DNA from: Pleurobrachia bachei
Lineage: Eukaryota > Ctenophora > Tentaculata > Cydippida > Pleurobrachiidae
Direction: 5' to 3'
Assembly: GCA_000695325.1 (NCBI GenBank)
Contig: AVPN01000514.1
Coordinates: 1,887 to 33,504, forward strand
Length of the DNA: 31,618 bases
In this document: piece after piece, positions 20,719-31,344 of the stretch
Layout: every line of letters starts with the position of its first letter
Position numbering within the stretch: position 1 is the first letter of the stretch
The notes under the pieces: model-generated
Seen by the model: the letters and a program-made list of their open reading frames with translations, nothing else
Database searches by the model: none
What the model was told of the DNA's origin: nothing
Position numbers and translations under genes: made by a program

Positions 20719-20936
20719 TGTGTTAAATAGTTTTACTCCGTTCAATAAAATTCTTAATGCGGGCTATATAAATGGAGGATTGCAGAGATAAAGATTAGAG
20801 ATACCATTGGTAAATGCCTTGAACTCGAAAATCTAAACTTACGTAATACATGAGACTTATTTAAAACACGCATATAGATAGTAAAACTGTCTGTAAAAAA
20901 GATCTTGCCCAAATGTCTGATTAAATGCGTTTATTT

Positions 20937-23388
20937 TTAATGGTCATACGACTTTGAACTGTATGCCAACTTCCGGTGATCCTCGAGCTTTACACATTTC
21001 TCACACTTGCTATCCACTATTCCCTGGAAGATGAGTATTTGTCGGAGCAGCAACCCCTTTTCCGCGAAATCCTGGAAACGGAATTCTTTTAAATTAACAT
21101 ATATAGTCTATATACTTTGAATTGTTCGGAGCGCGGAAGACAGTGTCAAGCGATACAGCTTCAGTACATTATATTAGTGTGTCTGATATACGACAGTAAT
21201 ACATACTAATACTATTCAATTATACTCGGTCATAATGATTATTCAGTCAATTTATATGTACCTTTATCTCTGAAAGGCCACCAACGAAAGTTTCATTGAC
21301 AAAGATTTGGGGGAAGTTTCGTTTGTTGGTGAGGCGTTGCAAGTCAATGAAAGTCACCTTAGCGGCATGGGAATCATCTAAAACAACCTGGAATAAATCA
21401 TGTGTGTTTTAATTTCGTGGTTAAATCTTTTACTTCGATTGATAACGTAACGGTAGGAAAAAACTTGGATTTTTAGAATTTTTAAGATTTGGATTTTTAT
21501 AATTTTTTTAGATTTGGGTTTGTACCTCTAAAACCTCATCCTCACTAATGTTATGCTTTTCCCTGACACGGTCGATAATCTGACTCGCCTTTCCAGCCTC
21601 TTTATTCACCTCTTTGACAAACATAACAACCGCGAATCTAAAAACGTCAGAATTAGGAAACACTGAAACAGCTACAGACGGTTTATGTTAGAGGAACTTT
21701 GCCCGAACTGGTTTGGGTTGCCATCCAGTAAATAAATTGCTTGATTTTGCAATACAAATTGGTGACATAGACACCTGGTGCGTTCCCCATGGGTGTCAGA
21801 TGTCGCCAATTGCGAGCGTACACTATATCACAACTGAACAGTCGGACCCCGATTTACCGGAACCCCGATTTACCGGGAGGATAAATTTCCCCGATCTAAG
21901 AAATTAACGGTATTTGACCCCGATATACCAGATACCCCGATTTACCGGGCAAAACCCTTTCCCCCGAGCATCCCGGTAAAGATACCATCTTCCACACCAG
22001 GTTCTCTGTCACCTTCATCCCGCTGTTGACGGTCTTGAACAGCTGCTGAATCCACGCCGTCGGACCACCTACCTGAAACAGGGCCAGGGAACTTCATGCA
22101 GTGGTGTTATACACGCATGTATTATAATAAACAAATATTTTCAACATTATTGCTTGTCGCTGTTATATAATGCAGCACTACTATCCATCGCGTCGTGCGA
22201 GCTATGTCCTAATTCTAAATTCTCTTTTTTTTCTAATGTCCTCTTTTACACACGGAAAGAGGATCCAGCACGTCAACTTACATTATGAATTTCCCTCTTC
22301 ATTTCTTTATGTCGGGTATAAAGCTCCTGGTCAACATACAAAGCTTTCTGCTTCCACCTCTTATTGGTTTCCTAAAGTTAAATACCGGCTTAGTTAACAT
22401 GTCGGGAAGGGGAACTGCAGAAGGGGAACTCCGGGACTGCGGTTAACTGTAGCTCAGTTAACTGGTAAACAAGTGAGACAGTTTGGCGAGGGAATTCAGG
22501 CCAGGAGTAGTACTGCAGCAGTCGTGTCCCGATTTACCGGTATTCGCGGGGAAAAGGGTTTTGCCTAGTCAAATACGACAAGCGGGATTATGTTCTCCCG
22601 GTAAGTCGGGGTTCCGGTAAACCGGGGTCTGACTGTCGACTAAATCGGGGGTCACTAAATCGGGGTCCGACTGTAAGACGAAACTAACCACTGGTTACTG
22701 CTGGTTAAACCAGCGGTAAATGCCGAATGGGGAGGGAGAAAAAAACAAGAGAATTGGAGAAAGAATGGGAACATTTTAATTGATATTTTGCCTTTTGTGC
22801 TTCGGTGAGCCATGCTTCCTCCAGTTCCTTTCTCTTTTCAGCTTCTTTCGTCTTCAGCTTTTTGATCTGTTTACTTAGAGACCTATTGAAAAGTTACTAT
22901 TTCCGTAAACTCAGTTGACAGTTACACGTATACATTCAATTTAGTGAATGATTTACCTCAAAAGGTAACAAAGTATACTTTTCCAGGAGATCTACGGGAG
23001 ATTTCCCGCGGAGATGTAACACGCGTACATATACCTCAGAGAGTCATCGGAGTCAGAGCTGGAAGAAGAAGATGAAGAGTCGTGATGGTCATTGTCGCTA
23101 TCACTGCTGCTAGAGTCGTCCGAAAGATCCCTCAATAACTGGTTGATATCTGAAAGTAAACAGGTAAAAGGCTGAAAGTTAAATTCAAGTTTGATTTTTA
23201 AAATGAAAGGAATTTGTTGTTTGCTGACCTCCGTCATCAAGTTCATGCTTGTATTTGGCTCGGTCCTCCGCTTTAATTCTCCTCAATCGCTCTTCAATGA
23301 ACATTGATTTCGGAACATGCCCCTTGTCAAGCGGTCGGTGAATTGCAGTTCCTTTTAGCTGCTTCTTCCTCTTTCCTGCTAGTGGCAT
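20937..23388 (-). CDS. Gene F: pseudo-glutaredoxin with acidic serine tract
   Basis: Exons: 23229-23388 (ATG at 23388), 23035-23149, 22792-22882, 22282-22371, 21986-22072, about 21526-21637, 21262-21387 and 20937-21071 (TAA). Exon 1 is basic (MPLAGKRKKQLKGTAIHR). Exon 2 is DLSDDSSSSDSDNDHHD plus a Ser/Asp run. Exon 3 is a charged helix (KQIKKLKTKEAEKRKELEEA). Exon 5 has GGPTAWIQQLFKTV, like GPTHWVRHL in D1. Exon 6 is FAVVMFVKEVNKEAGKASQI, with NKEA at the CxxC position. Exon 7 is VVLDDSHAAKVTF ... FPQIFVNETFVGGLSEIK. Exon 8 ends with an unusual tail holding KCEKC. Phases agree for exons 1-5 and 6-8, with exon 3 leaving through a GC donor; the exon 5 to 6 join is out of phase and MITE-filled, so the gene may be broken there. 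Confidence 0.65.
21762..21985. mobile_element. Two MITEs in the gene F intron 5
   Basis: A palindromic element (gacatagacacctggtgcg ... ggtgtcagatgtcgcc, about 21762-21815), related to 675-768, is followed by a CAGTCGGACCCCGATTTA element at about 21838-21985. The latter's right end touches the exon 5 donor at 21985. Confidence 0.7.
22525..22676. mobile_element. Pogo-like element fragment in gene F intron 3
   Basis: cccgatttaccgg ... ctaaatcggggtccgactgta, the same family as 20562-20718, with a mutated left end. The copy at 24787-24942 was carried by the tandem duplication into F'. Confidence 0.7.
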
Positions 23389-24168
23389 TTCGCTATGAAA
23401 ACATTCAGATGTTTAGAGGTGGTACACATATATAGTTGTATTTGACTCCATTGCAGCCTATTCTCGCTTCGCGAGGATCGATCTCAGTCGCCCGCGACGT
23501 CGATCTCACTTAGGCATCCATGTGGCCAATAGTTGTATTGGGTTGAACATTGAGTTTGAAGTGTTTTGACACGATGTAGCATAAAATTGGATTGATACAA
23601 TAGTAAAACTTAATGAGAACCCGAACTTCTAAATCTACTCTCTGGTAAGTTAATTGAATTAAAACTTGTGCAAATATAACACCGTTTCTGTAATCTCACT
23701 CTCAAATTGAGAACGGGAATCAATCGACAATCTGTCTGGCCCCGCCAAACCCCGTTTTGATTGATGATTGACTGAGCGACAAAGTGCTCATATTGGGTCG
23801 GCGGCGCCAGGCAGTTGACAATGCCTGTCTCGCGCCGCCGACCCCATCTGAGCGCACTGGGGTATGGTGGCGCCAGGCAGTTGACAATGCGAAGTATAAT
23901 ACCTCTCAGAATTAACTACGCTTGTCAGCGCTCTTCCAGTAACGCGCATGCACGTGCAGATCGAGTGCATCTGAACGCGCGCGACTCTCACTCGCTCAGT
24001 CTCTTTGTGTCCGTTTCATTGTGCGTCTGTCCCAGTTGCTTGTCCTGAGTCTTGACAGTTTTGTTGCGTTGCAAGGCCAGATAGATACAATTGATTTCTC
24101 ACATTATCCATTATAATAGCCTGCTAGTCCTTTGACTCGCCTGTAACACGTTTGAATATTTGTTAGCC
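23389..24168. promoter_or_regulatory. Shared divergent promoter of gene F and the lectin-like gene
   Basis: The 780 bp between the two start codons, which point away from each other, contains a GC-rich palindrome (ggtcggcggcgc ... gcgccgccgacc, 23799-23843) and two direct copies of ggcgccaggcagttgacaat. The same layout is at 25616-26241 beside F', but there one direct copy and the palindrome partner are missing. Promoter function is inferred from position only. Confidence 0.5.
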
Positions 24169-24241
24169 ATGAAATATTTTCTTTTGATCTTTGTTGGGTC
24201 TGTTTTTGGAGGCAAAAAGGACATAGACTTTTCAAATGGAG
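24169..24241 (+). pseudogene. Lectin-like gene copy 1, exon 1 only
   Basis: Exon 1 encodes MKYFLLIFVGSVFGGKKD, a hydrophobic signal peptide, and ends in phase 1 at a GTGCGT donor. The rest of the intron runs to about 24530, then joins the duplicated gene F sequence, so exons 2 and 3 are lost. Confidence 0.75.
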
Positions 24242-24551
24242 GTGCGTTATGGGCCCATTAGGGGAAGTTAGGAATATAGCGGCCTCACATGCACCTCTGG
24301 GAGATCTCCCGGGGACGTGCCCAAGATCCGTCCATTCTATCAGATTCCGTCTCGAGCGGTTTGGTTTGGTTTGGTTTGGATCGCTGAGTCGTCCGGGAGC
24401 AATGCTATCATGTAGCAGCTGTGCGGTAGTAGAAGGGACTACTATGACTCTTTCGGCGTCTGGATCAGTTTTCCTTCAGTAAACAGCCGTCGTACTGGAG
24501 TTCAGTTCAGTGTGACTGTTTTCCGCCAGAGGGTCCAGCACGTCAACTTAC

Positions 24552-25615
24552 ATTATGAATTTCCCTCTTCATTTCTTTATGTCGGGTATAAAGCTCCTGG
24601 TCAACATACAAAGCTTTCTGCTTCCACCTCTTATTGGTTTCCTAAAGTTAAATACCGGCTTAGTTAACATGTCGGGAAGGGGAACTGCAGAAGGGGAACT
24701 CCGGGACTGCGGTTAACTGTAGCTCAGTTAACAGCTAAACAAGTGAGACAGTTCTGCGAGGGAATTCAGGCCAGGAGTAGTACTGCAGTCGTGTCCCGAT
24801 TTACCGGTATTCGCGGGGAAAAGGGTTTTGCCTAGTCAAATACGACAAGCGGGATTATGTTCTCCCGGTAAGTCGGGGTTCCGGTAAACCGGGGTCTGAC
24901 TGTCGACTAAATCGGGGGTCACTAAATCGGGGTCCGACTGTATGACGAAACTAACCACTGGTTACTGCTGGTTGAACCAGCAGTAAATGCCGAATGGGGA
25001 GGGGATAAAAAAAAGAGAATCGGAGAAAGAATGGGAACATTTTAATTAATATTTTGCCTTTTGTGCTTCGGTGAGCCATGCTTCCTCCAGTTCCTTTCTC
25101 TTTTCAGCTTCTTTCGTCTTCAGCTTTTTGATCTGTTTACTTAGAGACCTATTGAAAAGTTTCCGTAAACTCAGTTACATGTGTACAATCAATTTAGTGA
25201 ATGATTTACCTCAAAAGGTAACAAAGTATTTCCCGCGGAGATGTAACACGTGTACATTTACCTCAGAGAGTCATCGGAGTCAGAGCTGGAAGAAGCAGAT
25301 GAAGAGTCGTGGTGATCACTGTCGCTATCACTGCTGCTAGAGTTGTCCGAAAGATCCTTCAATAACTGGTTGATATCTGAAAGTAAACAGGTAAAAGGCC
25401 GAAAGTGAAATTCAAGTTTGATTTTTAAAATGAAAGGAATTTGTTGTTTTCTAACCTCCGTCATCAAGTTCATGCTTGTATTTGGCTCGGTCCTCCGCTT
25501 TAATTCTCCTCAATCGCTCTTCAATGAACATTGATTTCGGAACATGCCCCTTGTCAAGCGGTCGGTGAATTGCAGTTCTTTTTAGCTGCTTCTTCCTCTT
25601 TCCTACTAGTGGCAT
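24552..25615 (-). pseudogene. Gene F': copy of gene F exons 1-4
   Basis: Exons 25456-25615 (ATG at 25615), 25262-25376, 25058-25148 and 24552-24641 have exactly the lengths of gene F exons 1-4 and stay in frame, including the GC donor of exon 3. Past 24552 the sequence becomes the lectin-like intron, so the Trp segment and glutaredoxin-like domain are absent. If spliced as in F, it would give an acidic/basic coiled protein without the fold; if exon 3 is read through it ends at a TAA a few codons later. I regard it as a truncated duplicate under a copied promoter. Confidence 0.75.
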
Positions 25616-26241
25616 TTCGCTATGAAAACATTGAGATGTTTAGAGGTGGTACACAAATATAGTTGTATTGGCCTTGGGTTGAACATTGAGTTTGAAGTGT
25701 TTTGACACGATGTAGCATAAAAGTGAATTTATACAATAGTAAAACTTAATGAGAATCCGAACTTCTAGATCTACTCTCTGGTAAGTTAACTGAATTAAAA
25801 CTTGCACAAATTGAAATATAACACCGTTTCTGTAATCTCACTCTCAAATTCAGAACGGGAATCAATCGACAATCTGTCTGGCCACGCCAAACCCCGTTTT
25901 AATTGATGATTGACTGAGCGACAAAGTGCTCATATTGGGTCGGCGGCGCCAGGCAGTTGACAATGCGAAGTGTACCTCTCAGAATTGACTACGCTTGTCA
26001 GCGCTCTTCCAGTAACGCGCATGCACGTGCAGATCGAGTGCATCTGAACGCGCGCGACTCTCACTCGCTCAGTCTCTTTGTGTCCGTTTCATTGTGCGTC
26101 TGTCCCAGTTGCTTGTCCTGAGTCTTGACAGTTTTGTTGCGTTGCAAGGCCAGATAGATACAATTGATTTCTCACATTATCCATTATAATAGCCTGCTAG
26201 TCCTTTGACTCGCCTGTAACACGTTTGAATATTTGTTAGCC

Positions 26242-27094
26242 ATGAAATATTTTCTTTTGATCTTTGTTGGGTCTGTTTTTGGAGGCAAAAAGGACATAGA
26301 CTTTTCAAATGGAGGTGCGTTATGGGCCCATTAGGGGAAGTTAGGAATATAGTGGCCTCACATGCACCTCTGGGAGATCTCCCGGGGACGTGCCCAAGAT
26401 CCGTCCATTCTATCAGATTCCGTCTCGAGCGGTTTGGTTTGGTTTGGTTTGGATCGCTGAGTCGTCCGGGAGCAATGCTATCATGTAGCAGCTGTGCGGT
26501 AGTAGAAGGGACTACTATGACTCTTTCGGCGTCTGGTCGGGTGTAATTGTGGGTTTGTCTGGAGACTTGTATACAGAGCCGATGTCAGTCAGTCTCGAGC
26601 GGTACATCTATTGTTATAATCACCCAGCTGGGACGTTTCTGGTGGGGGGTGTCCCCGGGATATCTCTCGGCAGTGCAGGAGAGGTTGTGCTAGGAACTTG
26701 TATCATATCTCATGGTTTTGCGGTGAACCTATGTATCGATCATATTGTCTCAACCTCAAGAGCATGGACAAGATTATGAACAGACGACGTCTTACTGGTA
26801 TATGTAGTTTATGTCATAACATACATCTACTGATTTATTGTTCTCCCCTCAGACTGTAAAGAGATAACGATTGACAATGCAATTATGTCTTCTGAATGGG
26901 ACGAAAAAATGGGAGCAGACATGGCCTTGGACGAAGATCCTGACACTTTTTGCCATTCCAAACTGGAGAAAAACCCCTGGTTTATGGTTAGTTATTTGAG
27001 TGTAGTGAGAGATCGTATTTGTCTTCGTCGACATAACGTCATATTTTGATCATCCTTATTTTATTTCTAGCACCTTGCAAGTTACCAAACTTGA
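26242..27094 (+). CDS. Lectin-like secreted protein, copy 2
   Basis: Exons 26242-26314, 26853-26986 and 27071-27094 join in phase (1, then 0). The product is about 76 residues: signal peptide MKYFLLIFVGSVFG, then CKEITIDNAIMSSEWDEKMG, ADMALDEDPDTFCHS and NPWFM-HLASYQT, then TGA. The pattern A-x-SS ... A-x-A-L-D-x-D-x-x-T ... PW-F resembles the first half of F5/8-type-C (discoidin) and F-type lectin domains, which normally run to about 140 residues. Here the domain stops just after the PWF strand. Secretion is inferred. It stands head-to-head with F'. It may be a truncated duplicate or a true small protein. Confidence 0.65.
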
Positions 27095-27171
27095 CACCTG
27101 TTTATCATGTCTAGACCAATTCATTATTGTCATTTTATAACCCACTCCTCTCAGCCTCTCTTCCCAGAGGT

Positions 27172-27660
27172 AGGCGGACTCTAGTGCCAACGGACTCTAA
27201 ATTCAATGCGGACTCTATATCTAAAAACGGACTCTTTATCTACAGTTAGACTTTGAAAAAAAGTTTAGATATAGAGTCCGCCCTGTGTAGACTTTTTAGA
27301 CATAGAGTCCGCCCTGTATAGACTTTTTAGACATAGAGTCCCCTGGTGAATTTTGGCGTCAAAAACCCAGAACCTAACCCTAACCATCACCTTAACCCTA
27401 ACCTCGAACCCAAACAATAGCCCTAACACTACTAAGCTAGTATAGAGGTAAAGCAAACTCTCGTTTCCGGCCTAACGGCCGAAATCTCGAGTTCGCTGAG
27501 AATGGCGGACTCTATTATATCTAATGTAGATTTATTTAGATATAGAGTCCGCCAGTTTTAGACTTTTTAGATAAAGAGTCCGCCCTGTGTAGACTTTTTA
27601 GACATAGAGTCCGCCCTGTATAGACTTTTTAGACATAGAGTCCCCTGGTGAATTTTGGCG
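27172..27660. mobile_element. 'gactctag' inverted-repeat element, copy 1
   Basis: Starts ggcggactctagtgccaac and holds several copies of agactttttagacatagagt in one direction and ggactctatatctaaa in the other, around a core with degenerate ccctaa repeats (27372-27400). Its right end is lost at the unit junction. Confidence 0.75.
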
Positions 27661-28247
27661 TATACAATAGTAAAACTTAATGAGAATCCGAACTTCTAGA
27701 TCTACTCTCTGGTAAGTTAACTGAATTAAAACTTGCACAAATTGAAATATAACACCGTTTCTGTAATCTCACTCTCAAATTCAGAACGGGAATCAATCGA
27801 CAATCTGTCTGGCCACGCCAAACCCCGTTTTAATTGATGATTGACTGAGCGACAAAGTGCTCATATTGGGTCGGCGGCGCCAGGCAGTTGACAATGCCTG
27901 TCTCGCGCCGCCGACCCCATCTGAGCGCACTGGGGTATGGTGGCGCCAGGCAGTTGACAATGCGAAGTATAATACCTCTCAGAATTAACTACGCTTGTCA
28001 GCGCTCTTCCAGTAACGCGCATGCACGTGCAGATCGAGTGCATCTGAACGCGCGCGACTCTCACTCGCTCAGTCTCTTTGTGTGTTTGTCCGTTTCATTG
28101 TGCGTCTGTCCCAGTTGCTTGTCCTGAGTCTTGATAGTTTTGTTGCGTTGCAAGGCCAGATAGATACAATTGATTTCTCACGTTATCCATTATAATAGCC
28201 TGCTAGTCCTTTGACTCGCCTGTAAGACGTTTGAATATTCGTTAGCC

Positions 28248-28925
28248 ATGAAATATTTTCTTTTGATCTTTGTTGGGTCTGTTTTTGGAGGCAAAAAGGA
28301 CATAGACTTTTCAAATGGAGGTGCGTTATGGGCCCATTAGGGGAAGTTAGGAATATAGCGGCCTCACATGCACCTCTGGGAGATCTCCCGGGGACGTGCC
28401 CAAGATCCGTCCATTCTAACAGATTCCGTCTCGAGCGGTACATTGTAATCACCCAGCTGGGACGTTTCTGGTGGGGGGTGTCCCCGGGATATCTCTCGGC
28501 AGTGCAGGAGAGGTTGTGCTAGGAACTTGTATCATATCTCATGGTTTTGCGGTGAACCTATGTATCGATCATATTGTCTCAACCTCAAGAGCATGGACAA
28601 GATTATGAACAGACGACGTCTTACTGGTATATGTAGTTTATGAGATAATTCATACATCTACTGATTTATTGTTCTCCCCTCAGACTGTAAAGAGATAACG
28701 ATTGACAATGCAATTATGTCTTCTGAATGGGACGAAAAAATGGGAGCAGACATGGCCTTGGACGAAGATCCTGACACTTTTTGCCATTCCAAACTGGAGA
28801 AAAACCCCTGGTTTATGGTTAGTTATTTGAGTGTAGTGAGAGATCGTATTTGTCTTCGTCGACATAACGTCATATTTTGATCATCTTTATTTTATTTCTA
28901 GCACCTTGCAAGTTACCAAACTTGA
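28248..28925 (+). CDS. Lectin-like secreted protein, copy 3
   Basis: Exons 28248-28320, 28684-28817 and 28902-28925, the same lengths and protein as copy 2. Intron 1 is shorter, because a stretch including the ggtttggtttggtttgg run is deleted after tctcgagcggt. Only the upstream promoter and this gene are repeated; the gene F side is absent. Confidence 0.65.
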
Positions 28926-29002
28926 CACCTGTTTATGATGTCTAGACCAATTCATTATGTCATTTTATAACCCACTCCTCTCAGCCTCTCTTCCCAGAGG
29001 TA

Positions 29003-29568
29003 GGCGGACTCTAGTGCCAACGGACTCTAAATTCAATGCGGACTCTATATCTAAAAACGGACTCTTTATCTACAGTTAGACTTTGAAAAAAAGTTTAGAT
29101 ATAGAGTCCGCCCTGTGTAGACTTTTTAGTCATATAGTCCGCCCTGTGTAGACTTTTTAGACATAGAGTCCCCTGGTGAATTTTGGCGCCAAATCCCCCA
29201 ACCCGGACTGTATGTCTAAAACCCAAAACCTAACCCTAACCATCACTCTAACCCTAACCTCGAACCCAAACAATAGCCCTAACACTACTAAGCTAGTATA
29301 GAGGTAAAGCAAACTCTCGTTTCCGGCCTAACGGCCGAAATCTCGAGTTCGTTGAGAATGGCGGACTCTATATCTAATGTAGATTTATTTAGATATGGAG
29401 TCCGCCATTTTTAGACTTTTTAGATAAAGAGTCCGCCCTGTGTAGACTTTTTAGACATAGAGTCCTCCTAGAGTTTAGACTTATAAATAAATTTGGACTC
29501 TTTATCTAAATCTAAATTTAGATATAGAGTCCACTGTAGACTTAGAGTGTAGCACTAGAGTCTGCCTA
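29003..29568. mobile_element. 'gactctag' inverted-repeat element, complete copy
   Basis: Ends taggcggactctagtgcc and gcactagagtctgccta are inverted repeats, giving a complete element of about 566 bp with no coding capacity. The internal structure is as in copy 1, with a palindromic ggcctaacggcc in the middle. The next copy starts at about 31345 and runs off the window. Confidence 0.8.
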
Positions 29569-29755
29569 CCCTTCCCAGATACCCAGGGCGAAATTATTGC
29601 TACTTATCTCTTTTACAACTTATCTAGTAATAGTTTTATAATATCCCCCACATTTTAATACTGATCCCACCACTACTACAGCTACTAGTAGATCACTGCG
29701 CTGGCAAGCGCAAAGGTGGCCCCATCCATCCCCCGAAAAAATCCACCCCCCCCAT
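29569..29755. other. Unique spacer between lectin-like units
   Basis: AT-rich sequence ending in a C-rich run (29740-29750), directly followed by the next unit. No gene or repeat was recognised. Confidence 0.4.
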
Positions 29756-30413
29756 ATAGTTGTATTGGCCTTGGGTTGAACATTGAGTTTGAAGTGTTTT
29801 GACACGATGTAGCATAAAAGTGAATTTATACAATAGTAAAACTTAATGAGAATCCGAACTTCTAGATCTACTCTCTGGTAAGTTAACTGAATTAAAACTT
29901 GCACAAATTGAAATATAACACCGTTTCTGTAATCTCACTCTCAAATTCAGAACGGGAATCAATCGACAATCTGTCTGGCCACGCCAAACCCCGTTTTAAT
30001 TGATGATTGACTGAGCGACAAAGTGCTCATATTGGGTCGGCGGCGCCAGGCAGTTGACAATGCCTGTCTCGCGCCGCCGACCCCATCTGAGCGCACTGGG
30101 GTATGGTGGCGCCAGGCAGTTGACAATGCGAAGTATAATACCTCTCAGAATTAACTACGCTTGTCAGCGCTCTTCCAGTAACGCGCATGCACGTGCAGAT
30201 CGAGTGCATCTGAACGCGCGCGACTCTCACTCGCTCAGTCTCTTTGTGTGTTTGTCCGTTTCATTGTGCGTCTGTCCCAGTTGCTTGTCCTGAGTCTTGA
30301 TAGTTTTGTTGCGTTGCAAGGCCAGATAGATACAATTGATTTCTCACGTTATCCATTATAATAGCCTGCTAGTCCTTTGACTCGCCTGTAAGACGTTTGA
30401 ATATTCGTTAGCC

Positions 30414-31267
30414 ATGAAATATTTTCTTTTGATCTTTGTTGGGTCTGTTTTTGGAGGCAAAAAGGACATAGACTTTTCAAATGGAGGTGCGTTATGGGCC
30501 CATTAGGGGAAGTTAGGAATATAGCGGCCTCACATGCACCTCTGGGAGATCTCCCGGGGACGTGCCCAAGATCCGTCCATTCTATCAGATTCCGTCTCGA
30601 GCGGTTTGGTTTGGTTTGGTTTGGATCGCTGAGTCGTCCGGGAGCAATGCTATCATGTAGCAGCTGTGCGGTAGTAGAAGGGACTACTATGACTCTTTCG
30701 GCGTCTGGTCGGGTGTAATTGTGGGTTTGTCTGGAGACTTGTATACAGAGCCGATGTCAGTCAGTCTCGAGCGGTACATCTATTGTTATAATCACCCAGC
30801 TGGGACGTTTCTGGTGGGGGGGTGTCCCCGGGAGATCTCTCGGCAGTGCAGGAGAGGTTGTGCTAGGAACTTGTATCATATCTCATGGTTTTGCGGTGAA
30901 CCTATGTATCGATCATATTGTCTCAACCTCAAGAGCATGGACAAGATTATGAACAGACGACGTCTTACTGGTATATGTAGTTTATGTCATAACATACATC
31001 TACTGATTTATTGTTCTCCCCTCAGACTGTAAAGAGATAACGATTGACAATGCAATTATGTCTTCTGAATGGGACGAAAAAATGGGAGCAGACATGGCCT
31101 TGGACGAAGATCCTGACACTTTTTGCCATTCCAAACTGGAGAAAAACCCCTGGTTTATGGTTAGTTATTTGAGTGTAGTGAGAGATCGTATTTGTCTTCG
31201 TCGACATAACGTCATATTTTGATCATCCTTATTTTATTTCTAGCACCTTGCAAGTTACCAAACTTGA
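30414..31267 (+). CDS. Lectin-like secreted protein, copy 4
   Basis: Exons 30414-30486, 31026-31159 and 31244-31267. Coding sequence is the same as copies 2 and 3 by eye, with the long intron 1 of copy 2. The 3' flank again enters the gactctag inverted-repeat element, and the window ends inside it. A full-length parent gene may lie to the right. Confidence 0.65.
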
Positions 31268-31344
31268 CACCTGTTTATCATGTCTAGACCAATTCATTAT
31301 TGTCATTTTATAACCCACTCCTCTCAGCCTCTCTTCCCAGAGGT

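Larger units (their letters stand above)
22262..24530. repeat. 2.3-kb unit duplicated in tandem (second unit starts 24531)
   Basis: The sequence from ccagcacgtcaacttacat (22265) through gene F exons 4 to 1, the divergent promoter and exon 1 of the lectin-like gene is repeated from about 24532, reaching past the second lectin-like exon 1. The junction joins the lectin-like intron 1 to gene F intron 4. Confidence 0.88.

Noticed and set aside
23788-24048. Frames of 67-77 codons on both strands, repeated three times
   Set aside because: They lie in the GC-rich palindromic promoter region and repeat only because the unit is duplicated.
24249-24482. Plus-strand frame in lectin-like intron 1, repeated at 26322, 28328 and 30494
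   Set aside because: It starts inside an intron with good splice sites, differs in length between copies, and ends at indels.
26849-27034. Minus-strand 61-codon frame, repeated at 28680 and 31022
   Set aside because: It is antisense to the second lectin-like exon; the plus-strand exon has the splice sites and the domain pattern.
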